DNA of 64,000 nt, taken from Pseudomonas sp. A-1. Lineage in GTDB: Bacteria > Pseudomonadota > Gammaproteobacteria > Pseudomonadales > Pseudomonadaceae. The position numbers were made by a program, and so were the translations under genes. The stretch spans positions 1 through 64,000 of the forward strand of contig NZ_SSTC01000017.1 in NCBI RefSeq assembly GCF_004801855.1, read 5' to 3'. Below are positions 35,972-45,010 of the stretch, piece after piece; the stretch's first letter is position 1; each line of letters starts with the position of its first letter. The notes below the pieces were generated by a model that made no database searches, had not been told where the DNA came from, and saw nothing but the letters and a program-made list of their open reading frames with translations.

Positions 35972-36014
35972 CCGGGGAAACAGGCTCAGATCCATCGATA
36001 AAAAGCGGATCAGA
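35972..36014 (-). promoter_or_regulatory. Shared 43-bp element, copy 2 (ccoG promoter)
   Basis: On the plus strand AAACAGGCTCAGATC, 13 bases, CGGATCAGA. The two blocks differ from copy 1 at a single base. It lies 54 bp upstream of the ccoG ATG in the same orientation, relative to the gene, as copies 1 and 3. Confidence 0.6.
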
Positions 36015-36052
36015 TGAGATTGGGCGACCGGCAACAGCTGCCGCACACATGG

Positions 36053-36095
36053 TCTGATACGGTTTTTTTGGCGGGATCTGACGCTGTTTTTGCGC
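36053..36095 (+). promoter_or_regulatory. Shared 43-bp element, copy 3 (reductase promoter)
   Basis: On the minus strand AAACAGCGTCAGATC, 13 bases, CGTATCAGA. It differs from copies 1 and 2 at two or three block positions and has identical spacing. It ends 75 bp before the reductase ATG at 36170, on the opposite strand to copies 1 and 2, so its orientation relative to the gene is the same. Confidence 0.58.
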
Positions 36096-36169
36096 GCTCC
36101 CGCTGGGCATAGTCGCCGCCCTGAGTGCCCGTTGCCGCGACGGCGCGGGCCGGCCGGACGAGGTAGCCC

Positions 36170-37840
36170 ATGTACCAATACGACGAATATGACCGCGCCC
36201 TGGTGCTCGAGCGCGTCGCGCAGTTCCGCGACCAGATCGCCCGGCGCCTGAGCGGCGAGCTGAGCGAGGAGGAGTTCCTGCCGCTGCGCCTGCAGAACGG
36301 CCTGTACCTGCAGAAGCACGCCTACATGCTGCGCGTGGCCATCCCCTACGGCACGCTGTCGGCGGATCAGCTGCGCACCCTGGCGTACATCGCCCGCCAC
36401 CATGATCGCGGCTACGGCCACTTCACCACCCGGCAGAACATCCAGTTCAACTGGATCGAGCTGGAGCAGGTCGGCGACATCCTCGAACGTCTGGCCGAGG
36501 TGGAGATGCACGCCATCCAGACCTCGGGCAACTGCGTGCGTAACATCACCACCGAGGCCTTCGCCGGGGTCGCCGCCGACGAACTGCTCGACCCGCGCCC
36601 GCTGGCCGAGATCCTCCGCCAGTGGTCGACGGTCAACCCGGAGTTCCTCTACCTGCCGCGCAAGTTCAAGATCGCCATCTGCTCGGCCGAGCAGGACCGC
36701 GCGGCGATCATGATGCACGACATCGGCCTGTACCTTTACCGCGACCAGGCCGGCGAGCTGCTGCTGCGGGTGATGGTCGGCGGCGGCCTCGGGCGCACGC
36801 CGATCCTCGCCCAGCAGGTGCGCGAGGCGCTGCCCTGGCGCCACCTGCTGTCCTACGTCGAGGCCATCCTGCGGGTGTTCAACCGCCACGGCCGGCGCGA
36901 CAACAAGTACAAGGCGCGGATCAAGATCCTGGTCAAGGCGCTCGGCGTCGAGGCCTTCGCCCGTGAGGTGGAGGAGGAGTGGCAGCACATCAAGGACGGC
37001 CCGGCCGAGCTGACCGAGGCCGAGTACCGCCGCGTCGCCGCCCACTTCGCGCCGCCGGCCTATGCCGTATTGGATGATGCCGACCTCGGCTACGGCAGCG
37101 CGCTGGCCGGCGATGCCGCGTTCGCCCGCTGGGCCGAACACAACCTGCAGGCGCACAAGGTGGCGGGCTACGCCGCGGTGGTGCTGTCCACCAAGCCCGG
37201 GCCGGCCATGCCGCCGGGCGACGTCACTGCCGAGCAGATGGAGGGCGTCGCCGAGCTGGCCGAGCGCTACGGCTTCGGCGAGATCCGCATCGCCCACGAG
37301 CAGAACCTGGTGCTGCCCGACGTGCGCAAGGCCGACCTGTACGCCGTTTGGCAGCGCGCCGGCGAGCTGGGTCTGGCCACGGCCAACATCGGCCTGCTCA
37401 CCGACATCATTGCCTGCCCCGGCGGCGACTACTGCTCGCTGGCCAACGCCAAGTCGATCCCCATCGCCCAGGCCATCCAGGAGCGTTTCGCCGACCTCGA
37501 CCACCTGCACGATCTGGGCGAGCTGAGCCTGAACATCTCCGGCTGCATGAACGCCTGCGCCCACCACCACATCGGCAACATCGGCATCCTCGGCGTCGAC
37601 AAGAACGGCAGCGAGTGGTACCAGGTCACCATCGGCGGCGCCCAGGGCAAGGCCAGCGCACTGGGCAAGGTGATCGGCCCGGCGTTCGGCGCCGAGCAGA
37701 TTCCCGAGGTGATCGAGCGGCTGGTCGACACCTTCGTCGCCTACCGCGAGGGCGATGAGCCCTTCGTCGACACCGTGCAGCGCATCGGCCTGGAGCCGTT
37801 CAAGGAGCGCGTGTACCGCCAGACGGAGGCTTCGGCATGA
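36170..37840 (+). CDS. Siroheme sulfite/nitrite reductase
   Basis: A 556-residue assimilatory-type reductase of the sulfite/nitrite reductase beta family with two ferredoxin-like half domains and two siroheme/4Fe-4S repeats. The cluster and siroheme ligands are CPGGDYCSLA (about 418-427) and NISGCMNACAHHHIG (about 458-472). HFTTRQNIQFNWI is the usual siroheme-contact segment. Whether sulfite or nitrite is the substrate cannot be decided; the matching P. aeruginosa gene (PA4130) is a second reductase besides cysI. It overlaps the DUF934 gene by 4 bp (ATGA) and is divergent from ccoG. Confidence 0.9.
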   Translation: MYQYDEYDRALVLERVAQFRDQIARRLSGELSEEEFLPLRLQNGLYLQKHAYMLRVAIPYGTLSADQLRTLAYIARHHDRGYGHFTTRQNIQFNWIELEQVGDILERLAEVEMHAIQTSGNCVRNITTEAFAGVAADELLDPRPLAEILRQWSTVNPEFLYLPRKFKIAICSAEQDRAAIMMHDIGLYLYRDQAGELLLRVMVGGGLGRTPILAQQVREALPWRHLLSYVEAILRVFNRHGRRDNKYKARIKILVKALGVEAFAREVEEEWQHIKDGPAELTEAEYRRVAAHFAPPAYAVLDDADLGYGSALAGDAAFARWAEHNLQAHKVAGYAAVVLSTKPGPAMPPGDVTAEQMEGVAELAERYGFGEIRIAHEQNLVLPDVRKADLYAVWQRAGELGLATANIGLLTDIIACPGGDYCSLANAKSIPIAQAIQERFADLDHLHDLGELSLNISGCMNACAHHHIGNIGILGVDKNGSEWYQVTIGGAQGKASALGKVIGPAFGAEQIPEVIERLVDTFVAYREGDEPFVDTVQRIGLEPFKERVYRQTEASA

Positions 37841-38367
37841 ACAACCTGATCAAGCTGGGCGCGGAGGGCGCACGCCTGGTCGCCGACGACCCCTGGAGCT
37901 GGGTGCGCGAACCGCTAGAACCGCTGCCGGACGGCCCGCTGCTGCTGCCGCTGGCGCTGTGGAGGGAGCGGCAGAGCGCGGACGTGCTGGCCGGGCGCGC
38001 CGATACCCACGACGGTATCTGGCTGGCACCCGACGACGAGCCGGAGGAGCTGGCGCCCTGGCTGGCCGGTCTGCCGCTGATCGCCCTGGAGTTCCCCAGC
38101 TTCCGCGACGGCCGCGCCTACAGCCAGGCCTACCTGCTGCGTACGCGGCTGGGCTGGCAGGGCGAGCTGCGCGCCGTCGGCGACGTGCTGCGCGACCAGC
38201 TCAGCCACATGCGCCAGTGCGGCTTCGACGCCTTCGCCGTGCGCGAGGACAAGTCGGCCGCCGACGCGCTCAAGGGCCTGAGCGGCATCAGCGTGCTGTA
38301 CGGCCGCTCGGTGCTCGAGCCGCGCCCGCTGTTCCGCCGGCGCAGTGGCGCAGACGCGGAGGAGTAG
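37837..38367 (+). CDS. DUF934 protein, partner of sulfite/nitrite reductase
   Basis: A 176-residue soluble protein of the DUF934 family, recognised by the core IALEFPSFRDGRAYSQAYLLRTRLGW and DVLRDQLSHMRQCGFDAFAV. DUF934 genes almost always follow siroheme reductase genes and the protein is thought to be an accessory or electron-transfer adaptor; the mechanism is unknown. The ATG overlaps the reductase stop codon, so the two are translationally coupled. Confidence 0.9.
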   Translation: MNNLIKLGAEGARLVADDPWSWVREPLEPLPDGPLLLPLALWRERQSADVLAGRADTHDGIWLAPDDEPEELAPWLAGLPLIALEFPSFRDGRAYSQAYLLRTRLGWQGELRAVGDVLRDQLSHMRQCGFDAFAVREDKSAADALKGLSGISVLYGRSVLEPRPLFRRRSGADAEE

Positions 38368-38370
38368 GGC

Positions 38371-38664
38371 ATGAGCGTGCATGGCCTGCTGCTGCGCTGG
38401 GGGCGGGGCGGCGAGCAGGGGCTGGATTTCTCCGGGATGGCCGCCAACATCCGGGACAACCCGCTCAGCTACGGGTTGGCCTTTGCCGGTGCCATCTCTG
38501 GGCGGCCTATTGCACGGTGACCGCGCGGATTGCCGGCGGCAAGAATGGCATCACCCTGTTCTTCATGCTGACGGCGCTGGTGCTGTGGGGCAAATACCTG
38601 CTCACCGGCGGGGTGCCATGGACTTCAGCTCCCAGTCGACGATCTACCTGGCGCCCGCCGCGAC
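38371..38664 (+). pseudogene. Decayed yddG-like aromatic amino acid exporter fragment
   Basis: Translation shows the middle of a YddG-type EamA exporter broken over frames. One frame from the ATG at 38371 gives GLDF and NIRDNPLSYGLAFAGAI, then a single missing base near 38492 moves the match to WAAYCTVTARIAGGKNGIT and FFMLTALVLWGKYLLTGG. A further shift near 38618 yields MDFSSQSTIYLAPAAT before similarity stops. E. coli YddG has the same order (SPLSYFLAFIGAFIWAAYCTV). The N-terminal half and the C-terminus are gone. It is too damaged to function. Confidence 0.7.
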
Positions 38665-38674
38665 AGGACCGGGT

Positions 38675-38869
38675 TCAGATGCCGAACCTGAGGGTGGTGA
38701 TGGCGAGGGCTCCGACCAGCAGCCAGCCGAGTCCGGAGGTGACGGCGAGGGCCATGCCGCCCAGCCAGATGCCCAGGGCGATCTCCCAGGCCAGGCGCCG
38801 CTCGCGGCGCGGCGCCGGGGCACGGCGTGGATAGTCGTCGTAGTCGTCTTCGTCTCGGAGTGCGCGCAT
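38675..38869 (-). CDS. Small membrane protein, function unknown
   Basis: A 64-residue protein with a charged N-terminus rich in Asp, Tyr and Arg (DEDDYDDYPRR), a basic stretch, and two hydrophobic segments (about 29-44 and 46-60). The ribosome binding site is weak (GGTGAAG). It overlaps no other likely gene and ends just past the yddG remnant. I do not recognise a family. The membrane-protein pattern and Pseudomonas-like codon use favour a real gene. Confidence 0.55.
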   Translation of the reverse strand: MRALRDEDDYDDYPRRAPAPRRERRLAWEIALGIWLGGMALAVTSGLGWLLVGALAITTLRFGI

Positions 38870-38952
38870 GCTTGCTTCACCGCAGGGTGGTTCGATTTCG
38901 GGCGCGGACGGTAGTCAATTTCCGCTTCGCCTGCAATCGGTGCCTGGCGTAT

Positions 38953-39870
38953 TCAGCCCGCGTGCCGCTTGGCATACATCCGGCACTCGGCCAGCAGCGC
39001 CAGCAGGTTGGGGTCGCGCTCGCGGCTCTTGAGGAACACCACGCCGATCTGCTGCTGCAGGCGGTAGCGCGCCTGCAGGGGAATCAGCCGCACGCGGTTC
39101 TCGTACACCGCAGCGATGCGCCCGGGCAGCAGGGCGTAGCCGACCCCGGAGCTGACCATGCTGAGCAGGGTGAAGATGTCGTTGACCTGCATCGCCACCC
39201 TGGGCGCGAAACCGGCCTGCTGGAACACGCGCTGGGCGTCCTGGTGGGTGGCGAAGCCCTGGGTCAGGGTGATGAAGGTGGCCTCGCTGAGGTCGGCCAG
39301 GTCCACCTCGGCCTGTCTGGCGAACGGCGAGTCGGTGGGCACGGCGAGGAATATGTCGTCGCTGAACAGCGGCAGCGACTCGCAGTCCGGGTCGGCCACG
39401 CTGTCGTTGAGCGACACCAGGATGGCGTCCAGTTCGAGGTTCTTCAGCCTGTACAGCAGGTCGACGTTGGAGCCGAGGATCAGGTCGATGTTCAGCTCGC
39501 TGCGCCGCAGCTTGAGGCCCATGATCAGCTGCGGCACGGTCTTCACCGTCAGCGAGTAGAGCGCGCCGAGCTTGAAGCGCTCGGCGGAGAAGCCGGCCGC
39601 CTCGCGGGTCAGGCGCACGGTGTCGAGCATGTCGGCGACCAGCTTCTGCGCGCGGTCCTCCAGCACGTGGGCGCTCTCCAGCGGGGTGAGCTTGCGTCCC
39701 TCGCGCTTGAACAGCGGGCAGCGCAGGGCGCTCTCCAGCGAATGGATGGCGCGGTGCACGCTGACCGTGCTGGTGTCCAGCTCGGCGGCGGCGCGCGACA
39801 GGTTGCCGCTGCGCATGAAGGCCAGGAAGATTTCCAGCTTCTTGAAGGTCAGTTCTTCGTCGATCTGCAT
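38953..39870 (-). CDS. LysR family regulator, MdcR/MauR-like (malonate utilisation)
   Basis: A 305-residue LysR regulator. The N-terminus LTFKKLEIFLAFMRSGNLSRAAAELDTSTVSVHRAIHSLE and the segments LKLRRSELNIDLILGSN and FLKSRERDPNLLAL match the MdcR/MauR group that activates malonate decarboxylase genes (from memory). The start at 39870 (MQIDEELTF) fits the family even though the upstream ribosome site is weak; the open frame to 40203 runs into the divergent promoter. No intact mdc operon is in the window, but an mdcA-like fragment lies 8 kb away, so this regulator may have lost its local targets. Confidence 0.8.
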   Translation of the reverse strand: MQIDEELTFKKLEIFLAFMRSGNLSRAAAELDTSTVSVHRAIHSLESALRCPLFKREGRKLTPLESAHVLEDRAQKLVADMLDTVRLTREAAGFSAERFKLGALYSLTVKTVPQLIMGLKLRRSELNIDLILGSNVDLLYRLKNLELDAILVSLNDSVADPDCESLPLFSDDIFLAVPTDSPFARQAEVDLADLSEATFITLTQGFATHQDAQRVFQQAGFAPRVAMQVNDIFTLLSMVSSGVGYALLPGRIAAVYENRVRLIPLQARYRLQQQIGVVFLKSRERDPNLLALLAECRMYAKRHAG

Positions 39871-40132
39871 GGTCGGTTTCGGCGGCGGCGGTGCCCTCGA
39901 TTGTGCCGCAATCCGGGCGAACCTGCCCGCCCATCGCCTTTCCTGCAATTTCTCCTCAACTGTGCGGTCCAACTGCCTGACTTTGCTGGAAAAAACCTTT
40001 ACCTGCACGGCAGCCGCGGATACTGTTCGCCCGTACAGGTGCCTGGCGCCTTTTCCCCCATGAACACTGCTGCCGACGCCAGCGCGTCGGCACCGGGCCG
40101 TCGTAGCGCGGCCCGCCGCTGGAGACCCCCGG

Positions 40133-43100
40133 ATGTCCGAACACGCCCTTGCCCCGGAGCAGAGCCGCAGCGCGGAGAACGCCCCGCCCGGGGCGACGGA
40201 CATCGCCGGTTCCGAGCGTCACCCGTGGCCCGGCTATCGCGAAGCCCCCGAACGGCTGGCGGCCTTCTGCCTGCCCGGCCAGGGCGTGTTGGACAAGCTG
40301 CTGGCGCTGGCCGGCGAACTGCTCAGGCGCAACGGCCACGACGCCAGCCTGCACGGCTACGCGGCCGCCGATGCCGCGCGCCTCGGCCTGCAGACGGCGG
40401 CGCTGTGGAACGTGCTGCTCGGTCTGCGTCTCGACGGCCTGCCACTGCCCGCGCCGCTGACCGAGGCGCAGCGCCTACGCAGCCCGGCGCAGGTCATCCA
40501 GGGCCGCAGCGCCAGCGTCCTCGACACGGCATTGCTGTGCGCCGCGCTGCTCGAGCGCCTCGGCCTGCATCCGCTGATCGTGCTGGAGGAGCAGCACGCC
40601 TACGCCGGCCTATGGCTGAACGGCGAGGGCGGCTTTCCGCGCATCTGCACCAGCGACGTGCTGGCCCTGCGCAAGCGCGTGCAACTGAAGGAGGTGCTGC
40701 TGTTCGACACGGGCCTGCTCGGCCAGGGCGTGCCGTTCAAGGAGGCGATCCGCGCCGCCCAGCAGCGGCTGAATGACGACGAGCGCTTCGTGCTGGTGCT
40801 CGATCTCGCCCAGGCGCGCGCCGCGCAGATCCGCCCGCTGGATGCGCCCGCGATGCCGGCCGCCGACCCGCGCGTGCTTGAGGCGCCGGAGCTGGCCGTG
40901 CCGGCCGCGGCGGACGACGAGCTGCCCGCCGGTCCGGGCGGGCGCCTGGCGCAGTGGCAGCGCCGCCTGCTCGACCTGTCCCTGCGCAATCCGCTGCTCA
41001 ACCTGCGCGACAGCAAGGTCGCCATCCCGCTGCTGGCGCCCGATCCTGCCGCGCTGGAGGATCTGCTGGCCGACGGCAGGAGCTTCGCCGTCGATGCGCT
41101 GCCCAAGCGTCCCGCCAGCGCTGAAAGCCCCGCCACGCCCGAGGAGGCCGCCGGCCAGGCGCAGGCGGCGCTCGCCGCGCTGGCCAAGGGCCGCCTGTTC
41201 GCACCGCTGGAGGCCGACAAGCTCGATGCCACCCTGGTCGAGCTGTACCGCAAGGCGCGCACCGACCTGGAGGAGGGCGGCGCCAACACCCTGTTCCTCG
41301 CCATCGGCATGCTGCGCTGGCGGCGTCCCGGCGAGCCGGAGCGCAGCTACCGCGCGCCGCTGATCCTGGTGCCGGTGAGCCTGACCCGCAAGTCGATCAA
41401 CGCCGGCATCCGCCTCTGCCTCGGCGACGACGAGCCGCGCTTCAACACCACCCTCCTGGAGATGCTGCGCCAGGACTTCGCCCTCGACATCCAGGGCTTC
41501 GATGCCCTGCTGCCGACCGACGAGCGCGGCCTGGACATCGCCGGCATCCTCACCCGCCTGCGCCGCGAGGTGCTCGAGCTGGACGGCTTCGAGGTGGTCG
41601 ACGAGGTGCTGCTGAGCACCTTCTCCTTCGCCAAGTACCTGATGTGGAAGGACCTGGTCGACCGCGTCGAGCAGCTCAAGGACAACCCGGTGGTGCGCCA
41701 CCTGCTCGACACCCCGCGCGAGCCGTTCGCGCAGAGCGGCGAGTTCGTCGAGCCGCGCGAGCTGGACCGCCGGCTGAGCCCCGAGCAGCTGTTCACTCCG
41801 CTGTCCGCCGACTCCTCGCAGCTCGCCGCGGTGGTGGCCGCCGCCGAGGGGCGCAACTTCGTGATGATCGGCCCGCCGGGCACCGGCAAGTCGCAGACCA
41901 TCGCCAACATGATCGCCCACAACCTGGCCCTCGGCCGCAGCGTGCTGTTCGTCGCCGAGAAGGCCGCGGCGCTGGAGGTGGTCTATCGCCGCCTGCGCGA
42001 GCACGGCCTCGGCGAATTCTGCCTGGAGCTGCACTCCAACAAGGCGCGCAAGCAGGACGTGATCCGCCAGCTCGGCGCGGCCTGGCAGGCCGGCGCCGAG
42101 CTGGGCCCCGGCGAGTGGGAGCGCGAGACCCAGCGCCTGCGCCTGCTGCGCGACGAGCTCAACCAGCTGGTCAAGGCCCTGCACGAAACCCGCCGCAACG
42201 GCCTGAGCATCCGCCAGGCGCTGGCCAGCGCGGTGGCCGGCGCGCAGGTGCCCGAGGTGCGCCTGCGCTGGGCCAGCGCCGACCAGCACGATGCCGCGGC
42301 GCGCGAGCTGCTGCTGGCGGTGGCCGAGCGCATCGATCTCAACGCCGCCGAGTTGGGCGACCTCGCCGGCCATCCGCTGGCCTTCGTGCAGATGGAGGAG
42401 TGGAGCCTGGCCTGGCAGCAGGCGCTGCTGCAGCAGGCCGAGACCCTGGCGGCACGGGCGCGCACCCTGCAGGGTGCGCTCATCGAGCTGAGCCAGCGCC
42501 TCGGCCTGATCCGCCCGCTCAACGGCCGCGGCCAGCTCGCCGCGCTGGAGCAGCTGCTCGACCTGCTGCCGCAGACCATCGGCAAGGAGCTGGGCTTCGC
42601 CTTCCAGGCCGACGTGCTGGAGCGCCTCGACGCCCTCAACCGGGCGGTCGGCCTGCTCGAGCGCTTCGCCGTCGCCGAGGCCGGATTGTCGGTGCCCTGG
42701 CCGCGCGAGCGCCTGCTGGCCCTCGATCTCGCTGCCATGGAGCGGCGCTGGCGCGAGGCCAGCGAGTGCTGGTGGCCGCTGAAGATCCTCAAGCTGCGCC
42801 AGTTCCACGCCTGGCTGCACGAACAGGCCGGCGTCGGCGAGGCCGCGCGGATCGACGCCGATCTGCCGGCGCTGTGCGAGTTGCAGGTGGTCAACGGCGA
42901 GCTGCGGCCGCTGCTCGCCCGCCTCGACGGCCTGCCCGGCTGGCGCGGCCTGGACTCCGATGCGCAGCAGCTGCGTGCGCTGGCCGACACCGCCTGGCGC
43001 CTGCGCCAGCTGCTCGCCGCGCTGGCCACCGATCCCGAGCAGCTCGCCGCGCTGCGCAGCGGCCTGCGCCTGCTGGTGGTCGACGCCAACGAACTGCTCG

Positions 43101-45010
43101 CCGCCGATGCCCCGGTCGGCCGCCTGTGCGGCCGCTACCTGCAGCTGCAGGGCGATTTCGCCGAGGCGCTGGAGGAGTTCGCCGGCCTGGCCGGGCGCAG
43201 CGTCGACGAGCTGTACAGTCCCGGCCTCGCCGGCCTGGAAAGCCTGCTGGAACTGACCGCCCGCCTGCAGGCCGGCCACGGCCGCCTGCACGCCTGGTGC
43301 GCCTGGCTGCGCGTGCGCGGCGAGGCGCTGGCGCTCGGCCTGCTGCCGCTGGTCGAGGCCCTCGAGCAGGGCCGCGTGCCGGCCGGCCAGGCGCAGCGCG
43401 CCCTGGAGGTCAACTACGCGCGCTGGTGGCTGGTGCAGAAGATCGACGCCACCCCGGCGCTGCGCAACTTCGTCTCGGTCGAGCACGAGCGCAAGATCGC
43501 CAGCTTCCGCGCCCTCGACGACCGCGTGCGCGAGATCACCGCGCAGTGCATCCGCATGCGCATCCGCCAGGGCCTGGTCGACCGCGAGGACGCGCAGAAA
43601 TCCAGCGAATTCGGCATCGTCCGCCGCGAACTGGAGAAGAAGACCCGCCACAAGCCGCTGCGCCAGCTGCTCGCCGAGGCGCCCAGCGCCATCGGCGCGC
43701 TGACGCCCTGCCTGCTGATGTCGCCGCTGTCGATCGCCCAGTACCTGCCGGCCGGCCAGGCCTTCGACCTGGTGATCTTCGACGAGGCCTCGCAGATCAC
43801 CGTGTGGGACGCCATCGGCGCCATCGCCCGCGGTCGGCAGACCGTGGTGGTCGGCGATCCCAAGCAGCTGCCGCCGACCAGCTTCTTCGCCGCGGCGCAG
43901 GCCGGCGAGGAGGAGGGCAGCGACGACGAGGATCTGGAGAGCATCCTCGACGAACTGCTCGGCGCCAACCTGCCGACCGTGGGCCTGTCCTGGCACTACC
44001 GCTCGCGCCACGAGAGCCTGATCGCCTTCTCCAACCACCGCTACTACAAGGGCGGGCTGATCACCTTCCCGTCGCCGGCCACCGAGGACCGCGCGGTCAA
44101 CCTGCAGTACGTCGCCGGCAGCTACGACCGCGGCGGCAGCCAGACCAACCGCGCCGAGGCCGACGCCGTGGTCGCCGAGATCGAGCAACGGCTGGAGAAC
44201 GTCGAGCCGGGCAAGCTGACCCTCGGCGTGGTCACCTTCAACCAGAAGCAGCAGACCCTGATCCTCGACCTGCTGGACGCCGCGCGGCGGGCCAACCCGG
44301 CGCTGGATCGCCACTTCGACGAGGCGCTGATCGAGCCGGTGTTCGTCAAAAACCTCGAATCGGTGCAGGGCGACGAGCGCGACCTGATCCTGTTCAGCAC
44401 CACCTTCGGCCCGGACAGCCTCGGCCTGGTCAGCATGAACTTCGGCCCGCTGAACAAGAGCGGCGGCGAGCGCCGCCTCAACGTGGCGATCACCCGTGCG
44501 CGCAGCGAACTCAAGGTGTTCACCAGTCTGCGCCCGGAGCAGATCGACCTGTCGCGCACCGCCGCCGAGGGAGTGAAGGATCTGCGGCACTTCCTCGAAT
44601 TCGCCGAGCGCGGCGCACGGGCGCTGGACGAGGCGGTGCACGGTTCGGTCGGCGGCTTCGACTCGCCGTTCGAGGAGGCGGTGGCGCGCGCCCTGGCCGA
44701 GAAGGGCTGGGTGCTGCACCCGCAGGTCGGCGTATCGCGCTTTCGCATCGACCTTGGCGTGGTCGATCCTGACGCGCCGGGGCGCTATCTCGCCGGCATC
44801 GAGTGCGACGGCGCCACCTACCACCGCTCGGCCACCGCCCGCGACCGCGACAAGATCCGCGAGAGCGTGCTGCGCGGCCTCGGCTGGGAGATCCTGCGGC
44901 TGTGGTCCACCGACTACTGGCTCGACCCCGCCGGTAGCCTCGACAAGCTCGACCAGCAGCTGCGCAGGCTGCTGGAGCGGCAGCGGGCGAGCGTCAAGGC
45001 GTCGGTGTAA
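40133..45010 (+). CDS. DUF4011 / SF1 helicase / Vsr-like nuclease giant protein
   Basis: A single frame of 1625 residues. The N-terminus (about 100-170) resembles a transglutaminase/papain fold (Cys near 137 in DTALLCAALLERLGLHPL, His in EEQHAYAGLW). The DUF4011 domain follows (about 270-500, QRRLLDLSLRNPLLNLRD). An SF1 helicase core has Walker A GPPGTGKSQT near 580 and is interrupted by about 600 residues of helical insertion before Walker B LVIFDEASQ near 1213, GDPKQLPPT, SWHYRSRHESLI and NVAITRARSELKVFTS. The C-terminal 110 residues form a Vsr/MTES_1575-type nuclease fold (RIDLGVV, GIECDGATYH). This helicase-DUF4011-Vsr layout is listed among single-protein antiphage candidates, from memory. 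GGAG lies 8 bases before the ATG. Confidence 0.87.
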   Translation: MSEHALAPEQSRSAENAPPGATDIAGSERHPWPGYREAPERLAAFCLPGQGVLDKLLALAGELLRRNGHDASLHGYAAADAARLGLQTAALWNVLLGLRLDGLPLPAPLTEAQRLRSPAQVIQGRSASVLDTALLCAALLERLGLHPLIVLEEQHAYAGLWLNGEGGFPRICTSDVLALRKRVQLKEVLLFDTGLLGQGVPFKEAIRAAQQRLNDDERFVLVLDLAQARAAQIRPLDAPAMPAADPRVLEAPELAVPAAADDELPAGPGGRLAQWQRRLLDLSLRNPLLNLRDSKVAIPLLAPDPAALEDLLADGRSFAVDALPKRPASAESPATPEEAAGQAQAALAALAKGRLFAPLEADKLDATLVELYRKARTDLEEGGANTLFLAIGMLRWRRPGEPERSYRAPLILVPVSLTRKSINAGIRLCLGDDEPRFNTTLLEMLRQDFALDIQGFDALLPTDERGLDIAGILTRLRREVLELDGFEVVDEVLLSTFSFAKYLMWKDLVDRVEQLKDNPVVRHLLDTPREPFAQSGEFVEPRELDRRLSPEQLFTPLSADSSQLAAVVAAAEGRNFVMIGPPGTGKSQTIANMIAHNLALGRSVLFVAEKAAALEVVYRRLREHGLGEFCLELHSNKARKQDVIRQLGAAWQAGAELGPGEWERETQRLRLLRDELNQLVKALHETRRNGLSIRQALASAVAGAQVPEVRLRWASADQHDAAARELLLAVAERIDLNAAELGDLAGHPLAFVQMEEWSLAWQQALLQQAETLAARARTLQGALIELSQRLGLIRPLNGRGQLAALEQLLDLLPQTIGKELGFAFQADVLERLDALNRAVGLLERFAVAEAGLSVPWPRERLLALDLAAMERRWREASECWWPLKILKLRQFHAWLHEQAGVGEAARIDADLPALCELQVVNGELRPLLARLDGLPGWRGLDSDAQQLRALADTAWRLRQLLAALATDPEQLAALRSGLRLLVVDANELLAADAPVGRLCGRYLQLQGDFAEALEEFAGLAGRSVDELYSPGLAGLESLLELTARLQAGHGRLHAWCAWLRVRGEALALGLLPLVEALEQGRVPAGQAQRALEVNYARWWLVQKIDATPALRNFVSVEHERKIASFRALDDRVREITAQCIRMRIRQGLVDREDAQKSSEFGIVRRELEKKTRHKPLRQLLAEAPSAIGALTPCLLMSPLSIAQYLPAGQAFDLVIFDEASQITVWDAIGAIARGRQTVVVGDPKQLPPTSFFAAAQAGEEEGSDDEDLESILDELLGANLPTVGLSWHYRSRHESLIAFSNHRYYKGGLITFPSPATEDRAVNLQYVAGSYDRGGSQTNRAEADAVVAEIEQRLENVEPGKLTLGVVTFNQKQQTLILDLLDAARRANPALDRHFDEALIEPVFVKNLESVQGDERDLILFSTTFGPDSLGLVSMNFGPLNKSGGERRLNVAITRARSELKVFTSLRPEQIDLSRTAAEGVKDLRHFLEFAERGARALDEAVHGSVGGFDSPFEEAVARALAEKGWVLHPQVGVSRFRIDLGVVDPDAPGRYLAGIECDGATYHRSATARDRDKIRESVLRGLGWEILRLWSTDYWLDPAGSLDKLDQQLRRLLERQRASVKASV

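Noticed and set aside
40610..44824. Long minus-strand open frame opposite the DUF4011 gene
   Set aside because: Shadow frame without recognisable domains, against a clear multidomain protein on the plus strand.
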